Assembly: GCA_003254905.1 (NCBI GenBank)
Contig: QANU01075500.1
Span: 179,463 to 243,462 of the forward strand
Length of the DNA stretch: 64,000 bases
Direction: 5' to 3'
DNA from: Nissolia schottii
Taxonomy: Eukaryota; Streptophyta; Magnoliopsida; Fabales; Fabaceae
Within the stretch, counting starts at the first letter, position 1; each line of letters starts with the position of its first letter. The notes beneath the pieces were generated by a model. It searched no databases. It saw only the letters and a program-made list of their open reading frames with translations, and had not been told where the DNA came from. Positions 47,837 to 60,508 of the stretch are shown piece by piece. The translations under genes were made by a program, and so were the position numbers.

Positions 47837-49867
47837 AAAGAGAAAGGCGTCGAGCTAACGACGTGAAACTAAGCGCTGACTGGGAGGCAACCCAGTGTTT
47901 TGTGAGTTTTATTATTATTTTAGCAGTTTATTAATTTTAAGGTTAATTAATTTAAGGTGTTAAGAATATTTTTTTGAAATATGGTGAAAACAAACTTAAG
48001 GTATCTAAATCAGGTAGTTCGGTTTAAAATTTTAAGTGCTAATCTTTTTCAACGCTAAATTTGAAGCACTTGAATTTTAACCCTAACAACTGATCTTGAA
48101 CCTTTACAAATTTTCTAAAAAAGGTGCACATAATTGAAATAAGATTCTTAGTTGGTTGAGAAATGAAAAGAAATTTAAAAGAAACGAATCTTTCCAAAAG
48201 CACCTTAAGATCAATGACATGTTTTGTTTTGAATCCATAAATCATTGTAGGAAATTATGTCCACATTAAGTGGGAAATTCTGGTCACATTAAGTGGGAAC
48301 TTCTGACCACTTAAGCGGGAAATTCTATCCGCAATTGTAGGAAATTCTGTCTACAAAAGGATTCAAAATAAAAACATGATCTCTCTAATGCTATTTGGAA
48401 GAAAGGAAATTTTTGGATTGTTTTTGCAGGCCGTAGAACAACCAATGGAGTTTCCTAAAAACATCAAAAGAGAGATGCACTTTTAGAGGACAAAGAGCAT
48501 GATTCTTGGAGAAGATGAGCCTTTATCTCCTCAAAACATTGAAGCAAGATGAAGTAGCTTAAAAAAGGAGGCTACATCAAAAAGGCTACTTCAAGAAATT
48601 CACTATGAACAGGGAGCATTTTAATTTTTTAGCACCTTACTTAATTCATTTCCTTAGTTAGGTTTTGTGCTTAAGACTTATTTGTTTAAAAACAAAGTAG
48701 TAGTTTATTTTACTTGGATTTGATGCATGAACAAAACACATCATGAATTGAATCATTTCAGTATCCATATTAGGCCTTTGTGAATACATAGATACCATGA
48801 ACATGTCATTATGCATTTTCACTTGTTTGCATAAACATAACCTTAAAGATGTTTTTAAATCAAGGAAATAAACCTTAACCAAGTGAGGAAGGGAGACATA
48901 CACTTAGTGAGATAGAGAGAATCACCATTGCTTTTGCACAATTGAATTTGTTTGAGTATCTAATTTTGATAATTGTATGGAAATAATAGGAGATGATCAA
49001 GGCAATTTGTTCTTTAGATATAAACCCACTTGGCCAAATAAAGTCGACCCTAATTAAGGAACATCCCTTGGTACCCCAGTTGAGCCTAACATGAGAAATT
49101 TCTTGGTTGTTCATAATCCCTAAAGCCTTAAAAGGAAAAACAATGACTTCCCTTAATTTCTAAATTAAAAGAGCATTTAAAATTGGATTACGAGCAAAGA
49201 TCCAAGTCAGGGGGAGACAAGGATGGGTAAAAGTGGGAACGTACAAAAGAAAGAAAAGAAAAGAACAGAAAAAGTAGAAAAAGAAGGAAAATCTTATTCC
49301 CAAAAAAAAAAGAAAAAAGAAAAAGGATTGGGAAAAAAACAAGGAGAAAAAGGGTTGAAAAAGAAAAAGAAGAAAACTGTTGAGAAGAAATCGGGGGAGA
49401 ACAAGGAGTTGGTTTTTATTGCTCTCTTAATTGGAAACATTTGCATAACCAGAAAAACCAATTTTCTTGTAGCCTGACCCCATTACAACCCTAAAAAGAC
49501 CTTCTGTGATCCTTGCATGACCATATTATTGTATTAAATGGTGAGACGGGTAACAAATTTAAATTGCTGTAATTCAATTGTGATATTGAGCGAAAACACT
49601 CACCCTAAAATTGGTCCACTGACCATTGAGCGGTAAAGATAATTTCCTTGGTGGAAAAGACATTGGATAGAGTGATTTGTTTATGCCATTCAAGTGATTG
49701 TGCATTTGGCTTGTTCAGGTCCTTTTACGTCTCACAGGTCTCAAGCTTAAATTGTCTGAAATATTTCAATTCATTACATTAACCGGTTTTTCATAAGCAT
49801 TAATCTCTTGTAGAATAATTCTATTACCTCTTGTTTGAGGACAAACAAGGTCTTAAGTCAAGGGGAG
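47837..49867 (+). other. Non-coding 3' half of the Athila-like element
   Basis: Just after the gag tail lies CGAGCTAACGACGTGAAAC followed by GGGAGGCAACCCAG, a conserved word also seen, inverted, at about 63,860-63,930 in the second Athila-like element. The rest is non-coding, with a short GTGGGAAATTCTG-type repeat at 48,265-48,345 and a purine-rich run at 49,230-49,390 whose lysine-rich frame is low complexity. Confidence 0.6.
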
Positions 49868-51491
49868 TGATAAGTGCCCAATTTACGCTATTTTGACCTA
49901 TTAGAATGGCACTTATTTGCTTATGTTTTAAAGAATTATCTAATGAATTCCCCATATTTTGTAGGTTTGTAATATATTTTGAAGATGGATGCAAGCAGAA
50001 TTTAATAGAGAATAATCCCACAAAAGAATAGAGCAAAAGGGCAAAAATGGAAAAGAGCCAAAAACAAAGATTAAAGCAGGACCGCTCAGCGGTGAAGCAC
50101 CTTCGCTCAGCGCGCATAAGACAAAGCACCGCTGAGCGGTGAACCCTTGGGTGCTCAGCGGATGTACCTCGAAGCCACTTGCACCGGCGCATTTAATGCA
50201 CCAGCTGGAGCCAGCCTGGCATGGCGGCGCCGCCTTGAAAAGCTGCCGGAGCATTTATTACTCCGCATGTAATCATTACACCGCTCAGCGATGGAACATG
50301 GCCGCTCAGCGATAAAGCCTTAATCGCTCAGCGGTGGCACAAAAACCGCTGAGCGAAGGACCCCAGATTTTGCCTATAAATAGGGAGGTCGAGCCCTTCA
50401 TTTAAACCATCCATCCCATCCCATATATACCCTTCTTCCACCGAAATTTCATTCTTCTTTTGTAGCTTTAGTTTTGTTTAGGTTAGGAACAAAGAGGAGG
50501 CTTGTGAAGGAGCCGGGAGATCGAGGAAGCTCGGCGGAGCCGCTGTCATGACGGCGTGAGTACGTGTCATGGTAAGCGTCCAAACCTTGCCTCCGAGATA
50601 CTATTGTAAGATGGATTCCTAATCCTCTTTTTGTTGGGATTTTGGTCATTATTGTAGTTTGCTTGTATCTATGTAACTATTGCATATGAATCTATCTATT
50701 TCTTATGATTCGCTTGAATAATTTTATGCTTAATGCTAGTTTTTGTTTAGTGTTTTGATCTTGGCTTGAGACTTAGTTGTATAAACGAGAGTTATATTAA
50801 TTAAGTTGTAACCAAGTTAAGATTAATTTGCTATGCTAAGCTACATTCAAGACTTGAACATTGTGAACGAACAGTTACAATCATTAGAGTTGGATCTAAA
50901 TCATTCATCTAACCTTGTTGCCGTAACGGGACTAGAATTTAGCTGCTTTAACATCTGGAATAATTCTGGCGTACTTTGTTAAGGTTTGTGTAAGAAATTA
51001 ACAAATCTAACAAAGGAAACCTGTGATCTTTTCATGTGCGAAAACAATGTAAAAGATAAGACCTGATGGCGGGAAATCAATGAAATAGTAGTTCTATGTA
51101 ATAAGTAACTGGATGCATGAAACTATGATATGATTCAATTCCCAACAAGCTCTGGAACTACCTCTGATTTGTTACCTATTTACTTTTATGTTGTTTATTT
51201 ACATATTTAAACTATCAATTAATTATCAAATCCTTCACTCTTTTGTTTAATTAAACGAACTCAAGAATGGTAATTTTGCAACTCTCTGTGGATCGACTAT
51301 ACCCGATTATGCTGCAATTGGATCCCTTGTGGATCTGAAAGCCGTAAAGTAGGATATATATATATATATATATAAATTTAATTTGAGCAACGTAAAGTGC
51401 AAACAATAGGCTTTCATCAAACTTGGCACGGTTGTGGGAAACCAAACTATGTCAGGATTGAAGGAAGTGCTATTTGGCTTTCATCAAGACC

Positions 51492-52990
51492 TCCTTAAAG
51501 CTATTGTGTTTGTTGTCTTCTTTGGTGTCATTCCTAAACACATAACAAATAAGCCAAAAATGTAAACGTACTATACTAACTTTTTTTTATCAAAATACAC
51601 AAGCTTTATAACAAATTTACACAAACCTTCAATTGTGCATCAACAAACCAACAAGAAACTAATTTATAAACTTATTCATTACTACACACACTATTGAAGT
51701 CAAATACACAAACTTTTGAATAGACTTGCACATATTATTAAACAAACTTACACAACATTCTTTACGTATTTTACACAAAATTTTATTCTTAACTGCACAA
51801 ACATCTCGACACATTCTACACAAACTATTCAAAAATATACTTAAAATATTTCAAACATTGTGGAATCTGCAAACCCAATACACACAAACTTTATAACATA
51901 TCTACACAAACTTTCAATTGTGCATCAGCAAACCAACAAGGAACTAATTTATAAATGTGTTCAATACAACACACACTAATGAAGAAAGATACAAAAACTT
52001 TTGAAGAAACATACATAAACTTTTCAAGAGACGTGCTCAACCTCCTTCATATGCTCTACACAAACTTTTTCGTAGAAGTACGCACACTTTTATTCAAAAA
52101 TACACAAACTTTTTGGCATGCACACACAATCTTATTCCCATATTCTACACAAGCTTTTATTCACACCTACACAAACATTCCCACATACTATAGACAAACT
52201 TTTCAGCAAACTTGCATAACCTTCTTCACATATTCTACACAAACATTTCCACGCATTATACACAAACTTTTTAGAAACACGATCATTAAACTTTAAAATT
52301 TTTATTCACAAATACCACAAAACTAATCAAAAGTTATAAATTAAACTTTTGAAGAAAATGCACAAACTAACACACTTAGAAACTAGCGATTTGCAACTAT
52401 TATTTCCAACACATATACCTTTTATGGAATGAACAAACCCTAATAAACATTAAAATCACTTTAAACCATTTAAATAAGGCATCTCGCACCTATTGAGTCG
52501 ATGCCAAATTCACTTGATTATTGTGGAGTTTGTGCAGCCTCGCCTCGCTTCTTCCTCATAGAACGTTGATCGTCTGCTAGGTTTGCTTCAGTGAGTTCTT
52601 TTTTCCACAAAGAATGTGGTTTTTGAACGAAAGTGAGAGGGAGAGGAAGAGGGAGAGTTTGTGTAAATTCAAATTGTGGGGTAAGTGAGAGAGTGAGTAG
52701 CACGAACGTGAGTATGTAATGTGTCGACAAGCACGTGATACGTGAGTGTGTGTTGTGGTAGACTGTGGCAGTTTTGCAATACCAAATGGGGTCCATTTCG
52801 TATAAGTCGAGTTGGTGGTTGTGCGGTGAATGCAATAATAATGTATCCCTAGCAGCGTTGTTTGCAAAAGGGTGGTCCCCACCCATGTGAGTGGAGCTTT
52901 GGAAAAGGACATAAATGGTGTAAATTTTTAAAGAAGTGAAATAAAAAGTAAAGATGAAATGAAAACTCTTGTTGTAGTATAAAATCAAAC
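51492..52990 (-). pseudogene. X2 copy, 5' exons and leader
   Basis: On the minus strand a first exon begins at 52,559 with MRKKRGEAAQTPQ. An exon start at 51,531 reads MTPKKTTNTIALRRSLRMKG after the acceptor TTTAG, and its continuation is the DNA on the other side of the Athila-like insertion (44,600 downward). The ~800 bp between holds the densest CACAAACTT array of the window (51,590-52,380). Upstream of 52,600 is a GAGAGGGAGAGG-rich leader with GTGAGTG repeats. The match of first exon, repeat-rich intron and second exon to X1 is the main evidence that both are one family. Confidence 0.45.
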
Positions 52991-52999
52991 TCTCAATTA

Positions 53000-55900
53000 T
53001 AAATTGTTGTGATTATGATTAATAATCCTTTATTTTGAGTGTTGAGTCTTTCTTTAATTATCAGAAGAAGAAAAAACCATAAAATATCAAGTTGTACCGA
53101 CAAGGTGTGACTAGTAAAAATTCAGAAGTGACATTTTGATTTGCAATGCAACCTATTCCGGTCAGAATGGGCTAAAAAGTCAAAAATTCTACACCCAAAA
53201 GTATTATAAAGTAATATATCTTTAGCTTTCACAATATAATCAAGCATGTCTCGACGTATGGCTAATTGAATCTTAAGAAGGATATATGTGATTTAGTAAT
53301 TTTGAGATTTAAGAGCATATATACCCCGGCCCACATCCAACCACCACCATTTATGCCATTCTCGATGTAATTTTAGAGATTTTGGCTTCCATTTTTATGT
53401 AATCAACTAATCATTGACTCTGAAAAGTGCTTCAAGTCTTCCATTCACATTTACATGGAAGAAAATAAAATTTGCAACATAAAAAAAGGAAGATAAGAAG
53501 GGTCCTAATTTTTGTCCTTTTTAAAGCTATACATTGATAGAATTGGTTAGGCCTACGCCCACAAAAAGAGAAATAATTTCATAGTCACGACATTCACTAT
53601 ATATACTCCATGATGATAATATTAGAATGAGTAGTCCAATTCTAAGTCTTGGACTTTAGGCCAAAGATATTTCCTTCTCTATCTTACAGAGAATTATACT
53701 GTGAAGGGGTCCTCAAGACCCAATGGCATTGCGTGAATACCCCCAAATTGATGATATATATGTCACTTCAATATTCATATGCATATACATGGCTGAAATG
53801 AAATCCAAACCCATAATGATAGTGAACCATCAAGTATTTCTGTTGATATATATGTTTCCTTTCTTGATATGGTCGATTCATAGGAGTAAATAGGACTATA
53901 TGATGATTATTTCCTTAGAAATTTGGACCGCAAGAATTTGCTAAGAAATTTGTCATTTCTTTAGTATCATATGCCCACCCCTCAATAATTGATTGATACT
54001 CAATTCACATACTAATATTGATTTTTTCTCCTTTTTTATGAGGTAACTTATGAATTTACATAGGGGTGTGAACAGGTCAGGTCAGGCCAAGCCTTTAACA
54101 GGCCGGGCTGTTTACTCACAAATGTTCATTTGTGTTTACTAAAAAACAACTTATTTTAAATTCAGTGAGACTCAAACCCAAGACCTCAACATTCAGAGCA
54201 ATGCCTTATATCTCTTATCATAGATACTCTATATTATAATACATACTAATAATAATAATAATTAGTTTTCTAAAAATTACTTGACTCCGTCTTAAGGGAT
54301 CGGTGATGAGACCCACAATATATCTCACGGGACAAGTGGGAACAAGCTGGTGGTCTAAGATGAGTGGCCATGCGATTTGTTATCTCAACTTCCAACCATG
54401 ATACGTAACCCAAAAATGCTTAATTGAAGGGAATATAGTTGAATTTTATAATTCCGTTCCAAAAAAAAATAATATTTTTTGAAATTTCATCATAATTGCA
54501 AGTTATGTTATTATTATTTTTTTTCTACTTCAAAAATTATATTGCTGGTAATAAAAGTTTGAATTTAAGACTTCATACACACTACTTAAACCTCTCACCA
54601 CTAGATTAATTCTAGTGGCTTAGTCATGTTATTTTTTAATCAAAGATTTTTTTATGTTTTTACATTTTTTGAAATATTTTTATCATTTGATATAAATATA
54701 TGTCTATGCCCTTCTTACACAAGAATTCTTTGGATTTGAAACCGTAAAATTTCACAAACAACATTTGTTATATTATATTTTAACTTATTTTATTTTTAAA
54801 AAAAATAGGAAGTCAATGATTAAACTTTAGATCACTGGATCATTATATAGACAAATAAATAATTTTAGGGTATTTACATCTTAACACAAGTGATAAGAAA
54901 TGCAAGCCTTATTAAAAGTTAAAACAGTAACTTGAAACTTTCATAATAAATAGTTTTTTTTTAAACTATTTTGCTTATTGTTCATTATGATTTACGAGGC
55001 ATCTAAAAGTACAGGTATTAATTAATAAATCTAACAAAAATTGAACAATAAACACTTCTAACAACAACAAAAAATGAAATTGAACAACAAACTAATTACT
55101 TGCAATAAATATGACATATGTGTTTAAATATGTTGGATATATAAGGTGAATATTTGTAAGATTTAATTTTCACTCATTTTTATTATCAAAAAATTTTATA
55201 CTATCATCTAATTGTATTTAATTAAGACTTTTGAAGTTGAATGTGAAAGTCAACAAAACCAATGTCAAAGTAACATATGACTCTGCAGGTCAAAATTAAT
55301 CTCTATTTATAATAGTGTCAAGAACCATCTCTCCCAAAGCTTAATGTGAAGGGTAGAGACAACTAAATGATTTTATATGTCTTTACCTCACACAATAGCT
55401 CTCTTTTAGTATGCAACATGGATATATAATTAATTTTGTTTAAAATGAAAGTCGACAAAAATCAAACTCTTGTTAACTTTTTGGTCATAGTAACTCTAAT
55501 ATCATGTCAAGATCAGCTATATCTTCTAAATGCTTAAGTCGAAGGGTAAAGACAATTGAATGATTTGTTATGTCCATTTACAAATGATGAATAATTTTGG
55601 AGAGCCCATTATAATTTTATGTAATTTTTATGGCCTCATGCAACTTCCATTGAACTGAATTTCCCCCCCCCCCCCCCCCTTTTTTGAAAAAGTATGGTGT
55701 ATCAAGATTTGTATTTTCGCTTAATATTTGAATAAGAAGGCTAGCATTAACTAGTTGTTGCACATTGGACTTGACAATGAGCATGGTCTAAGGTTAAAGG
55801 GACTATATATTTTGTCTTGCATTTTCACCTTTGAAATTTCAACAAACCACAAGATATAGTTTAGTTGATAGCTAGTTAAGTTCCTTAAGCATCTAATCAA

Positions 55901-57477
55901 GGGTTCCATTTTTGACAGTGTATACGGTGAGAATCTCGTGATCAGAAACATATCCACTTCGATGAGCTCAAATTCTCAGAGGGATTAATCATTATTTTCG
56001 ACGATAAATACCGTCGGTAAAAAAGAAAACCTTTGAAATTTCAGCAAAAGAATAAATTCAGCTATGGCCCTTTTTCTTTTCCGTAACATTCATTCATTTT
56101 CCAAAATCCAACTCCAACCGTCCATAAATCAATTCAACGAGTCCAGAGAGGATTTGGAATTATTGACATTGAGAGCACCAGCTACCGTAGATATAAAAAG
56201 GAGAAAAGAAAAGGGGAAAAAAAAGAAGGAGAAATGTGTTTTTTAAGAACAGAGACACCCAGAAGGCATAATTCAATTGAAATGACAATAATGGACCCCA
56301 AAATTGGGCCAAGCAGAGAGACAGGAATGGTAAAGGATAATATAGGAGAAATCACCATTGACAAGCTTGGAATCTACGTTTGTAATGCCGAAATGGGTCT
56401 CCTTGAGCTGTATTTTCCACGTACTTCAATTTCCATATAGTTTTTCAATTAGACATTGTACTGTGACATTTTTAATTTCATGTCCTTTCAAATTTATGGC
56501 GGATAGAACAAGTGCAACCAAACTTCAATGGTCAAATCAATACAATAAACTTTGCTTAAGATCATGTTTATTAGCTACTCTTAAAAAGTGTCTTATATTA
56601 TTTAAAAGAAAAAAAAAAGAGTTTTATTGACAAAAAAGACACTTTATAGTAGTTCAACAAGAAAATTGGTTTACATCAATTCCTATGAAATGTGTTCAAA
56701 AGTCATAAAATGTTGCTTTTAACAAAGACTATACTTTTTGTAGAAATGTTATGGAGGATGTCGATCGCATTCATGTCAAGGGGCACCTTTATTTTAGGAC
56801 TTTCAGAGGAGACTTAGAAGCAGGAGCACATATCGACATCAATCGGAGATGCAAAGTATTTTAACATATATGTTTTAACTTAACCCGACTGAAGGTGTCT
56901 TATAAGAGATAGAGATCTCTCAACAAAAGTTTTTTTTTTTAATTCTTAAGATTCAAACTCGACTGCTAATTAAATGGTCAAGGCCTATCATCACCTTGAC
57001 CAACTTCAAATTAGTACGCTTGTGTTTATTTGTATTGCTATTTCTTCTTTTTCTAGAAATTAGTATAGTTTTAAATTCATAAATGTTCAAACAATTTTTA
57101 ATTCATTTAATAAATTAATTTATAATAATTAAAATAATATACAATAATAAAATTAACAATAATCAATCTCATATACCAAAAACAATAATCAATATCAAAA
57201 CAAATCAAATTTAGGGCCTTAATTTGGCCCATGTATAAGAAAAATGAATTAACTATAAATATTTTAACAATGTTGTACAGGATATACCAAAATCATCAAG
57301 CCCCATATATTGGTCACCACTCCCACGGATAATATGATCCCACTCTCTATCCAACTTCCCACTCTCACCATCACTTGAATCAAAACGTGTCACACACACG
57401 CACCTGCAAAACTCTCACTTGCACCTCTCTGTTCCTTCATCCAAACTAAAACTAAATTCATTCTCCCCTTGTTAAAG
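53000..57477. other. AT-rich intergenic DNA and probable upstream region of the next gene
   Basis: No supported coding region. At 54,061 the words AGGGGTGTGAACAGGTCAGG and CAGGCCGGGC resemble one terminal repeat of a hAT-type element, but the partner end was not found. A run of 17 C occupies 55,663-55,679. A TATAAATA word lies at 57,254-57,261, about 220 bp before the ATG at 57,478. Confidence 0.45.
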
Positions 57478-57575
57478 ATGGAACAACAGCGGAAGAGAAG
57501 GAGCAACAACTTCTACTCTGAATCCGAAAGCAGCACACATACAATGCCAATAGTAGAACAATCATTCTCATTCAG
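57478..57575 (+). CDS. First coding exon of an unrecognised plus-strand gene
   Basis: An ATG follows a pyrimidine-rich leader (CTCTCACTTGCACCTCTCTG) and opens a 98-bp frame, MEQQRKRRSNNFYSESESST then HTMPIVEQSFSFR, which ends in a strong donor AG|GTAAGAG at 57,576. The peptide is basic then serine-rich and polar, with no signal peptide or membrane segment. The downstream intron extends past 60,509 and is T/G-rich, as plant introns are, and contains a solo LTR. The next exon was not found before the window edge, where a retroelement begins. I do not recognise the family. The call rests on start context, composition and donor. Confidence 0.4.
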
Positions 57576-57733
57576 GTAAGAGGCTTTGCTTTTGGTAGTA
57601 CAAACAATTACTATTTTAGGTATTTTGTTAAAAGAGAAGAAATTGCTTGTTTAGTGAGAACAAAACTGTACAACTTGGGGAAAAATGAACGAAGGGGGGT
57701 TGTTTGTGATTTTTGTGTGTATGAGTTGGGTTT

Positions 57734-60508
57734 TGTAACACCCCTACTTTCAGTTTACGCTATAGTCGTAACACTGATTATAGGTTTGTTATCTGTATTG
57801 GTTGGGTTACTTCTAGCCCCCACTTTTAACTTTGCAAATATTTCTTACTCGAAAATATGGACCATTTTGGAAAATCATTCATTTGCTTTACCAATTTGTA
57901 AACTAGGAGCCATGCGTGATCAAGGAAACATATATATAACAAACGATGACGTATTAGGTAGCTTAGGCGGTAACTGGAAGAGAACATGTAGGACATATGT
58001 ATATATTTACAAATACAAGGTCCAACACAACATCACATATCTGTTTACTAATAATTATTACACAAAAGTTATCTACAAGTTGATGGCCTATATAGACCAT
58101 GTACATAGTACAAAACATGTATCGCCCTAATGCGTAGGTGGAACTTCTGCTGCTACTCTGGAACAATCCGGTTGCAGCCCATCCGTCGTTTACCACGTAT
58201 CAGCCTTATCGATCCACTCACTTTGTACGCCTGGAACCATAACGGAGTGGGGGTGAGAACTCTTCGCCCTCAGTAGGAACCCTTAGCGTTACCTACTGTT
58301 TCATTACTCAGTTATGATCCATGCCACTCGTGAGATCTCTAAGTGTTAGTGTATACTAAACTCCTACTGATTATTAGCTTCCGTCCTAGTCCTGAGTAGC
58401 TTTATCTACGTTACTAGGTGACTGGGGTTCTCTAATCTTGTTATTATCTAGGGTTACGTGCTTATTAACTATTATTCGTTTGAGTGATGTGATAGCCGGT
58501 CACATACTCTCGCCATCTATAACTTTTATATAGCCCGTCTTGAGGGTTCTCTTGACGGTACTTAGAGTACTTATACACATACATACATACATACATATAT
58601 CACATAGCTTATGCATGAGGGAACATGGGCTCTTTTACTCGTGTTGTGGCTGCGTCCTTCTTGTTATCGTACATCTGCCTCCTTCGTAGATGTGGCCCTA
58701 CAGCTACGACCTACTTTTGCCTGGTATCGTTAACAACCAGGCAGCGCTTAGCCTGAGCGGTTGTGAGCCGCAGATGCACGATGTCATACTACATTGCCAA
58801 CGATAGGAGCAACCATTCAACTGAGGAATGGTGAGGGGTCAACCCTGTGACTCGACCAGGATTTGGACTCATATACATTATCTTACAGTGGATCCACCTA
58901 AGATCAGGGCTATGCCTGTGTTTTATCGTTTGAAAATAAGGCCAGGTCTAGGCCTGTACGTAATATTTAAAATAGAGTCATATACTTAACATATAGAATA
59001 AGGTCAGGTCTATGCTTGCATATAACATATAGCATAACTTCAGGTCTATGCCTGCGTTCATATTCAACCAATCCATCTTGCTGGACTGGTGAGGGACGTG
59101 TCCTTTGGACGTGCCAAGAGAAGGAATAATCCTAATCCTATAACTACGTCCTCTAAGGCACACCAAACGCTCTGGGGTCGGAGCCTCATATTATATCATT
59201 TTTTTCCTTAAGATTCAGTTATGATCTTTTTAATACATTAGGTAATAACCTCTAGTTATCGACGGTCATCCTAGAGGCTTACTGACGACCGAGTCCTCAT
59301 GATGCAGCTCAGTAGAAAATATACTCATAATTCATATAGATAAGTGCTTGTTGGACTATGTGGCCCAAGATAACTTTTCAATCATTTATTCCTAGGTTCA
59401 GGCTAACTCAGTGACCTAGAGCTTTCTAGGTTGCTTCACACCCCCGAGAACTCCTAGGTCACTTAGTCACCCCTTTCCAGGTCTCCATGGGAACTAAACT
59501 TCAGGCCGCTCAGCGCCCTGGGTGTGACTTAGGGTGACCCCTTTGTTGTTTCGCTTTTCTCTCAAACTGTTCCCATGCTCGTTTCTTGGGGCTTCACCAC
59601 AAGTTCAACAACCACAATACAACAATATTCAGCTCACAGAACACATCAAAACTATCCATACATCATTAACCTAGCATCTCTAACATAATACATAATAAGA
59701 GCATATGAGCAAACACAATCACATAGAAGCCACCAAGGAGGTGAGCAAGCTTAGTTTTATCCACTTCCTTACATTCTTGTGGATGGTTAGGAAGGTGAGG
59801 CAAGGTTTCCAAGAGTGCGTAGCTTTCCTGACTAGTTTTCCAATTTCCGGCAGCGTAACGACAGGTTTTCTGAACGGAACGAATTTGAGCAAAGACTAGG
59901 AAATGAGAAAGTGGGAAAATGAATAGCCATGGAGGGCTATTTATAGGACTCAAGGCCGAGTGGTCTTGGCCATTCTTGGTCACATAATTAATTTGAAAAA
60001 AGAAAAAGGAAAAAAAACAAAAATAAATGGATAGGAATGCCTAGTCATCTTTGATTTTTTGATCAAAATACTTGGTCAACATGAGGAGAGAGAAACCGTG
60101 ATAGAGAGGGCAGATTGCCTTAGGCCATGGGGCCCACTTTCTGGTCTAGTTTGATCGTGTTTTGTCATACGTTGTCCGGGTGCTTCGCGTACGGTTATCC
60201 GAAAAATATGTCGGTCCCACCATCGTGATCTCCTAATGGTTCTAGTGAGGAATTTAGGCTCATCCAAGGAATTTGTATATTTATTTTCATAAAAGTTTTC
60301 TTCACGGATATCTTTGATGCACGATTAAATTCCGGTGACGATAGGCAATAAATCAGGTGTCTGTAGATTCTCGTGAAATCGCGAGGTATTACCTTATTTG
60401 GCATTTTTGGAGAATAAGATTGGGATTTGAAACCCTAGTCTAATTATATTACGTATATATCTATCTGTTATGCGAAATCTTTTTAAGGGGAAAAATCGGG
60501 ATGTTACA
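57734..60508 (+). mobile_element. Solo LTR, Tekay/Del-like family, 2.78 kb, in the intron of the 57.5 kb gene
   Basis: This is the cleanest copy of the family: TGTAACACCCC at the start, GGGATGTTACA at the end, and a perfect GGTTT duplication at 57,729-57,733 and 60,509-60,513. It carries no primer site and no coding region. Family landmarks include ATGGACCATTTTGG, ACATACATACATACAT, repeated CAGGTCTATGCCTG words at 58,910-59,055, CTTCGCGTACGGTTA at 60,184-60,198 and the TCGTGATCTCCTAATGG block. Frames inside it are not genes. Confidence 0.9.

Larger units (their letters stand above)
44606..51486 (+). mobile_element. Athila-like Ty3/Gypsy element with two LTRs and gag, pol not recognised
   Basis: Two LTRs of equal length (1,619 bp; 44,606-46,224 and 49,868-51,486) are bracketed by the target duplication AGACC (44,601-44,605 and 51,487-51,491). 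A primer site TGGCGCCGTTGCCGGGGA, complementary to tRNA-Asp as in Athila elements, begins at 46,228. A purine tract AAGGGGAG precedes the 3' LTR. The LTRs differ at roughly 44 positions by eye (about 2.7%), which suggests an insertion of one to a few million years. The internal region of only 3.6 kb holds gag but no recognisable pol, so the element looks non-autonomous. It sits inside an exon-bearing part of X2. Confidence 0.92.

Noticed and set aside
49223-49477. Lysine-rich frame of 84 residues
   Set aside because: It is a translation of a purine run in the non-coding half of the Athila-like element.
54061-54115. hAT-type terminal repeat (AGGGGTGTGAACAGG)
   Set aside because: Only one end is seen; no partner end or 8-bp duplication was found, so no element is called.
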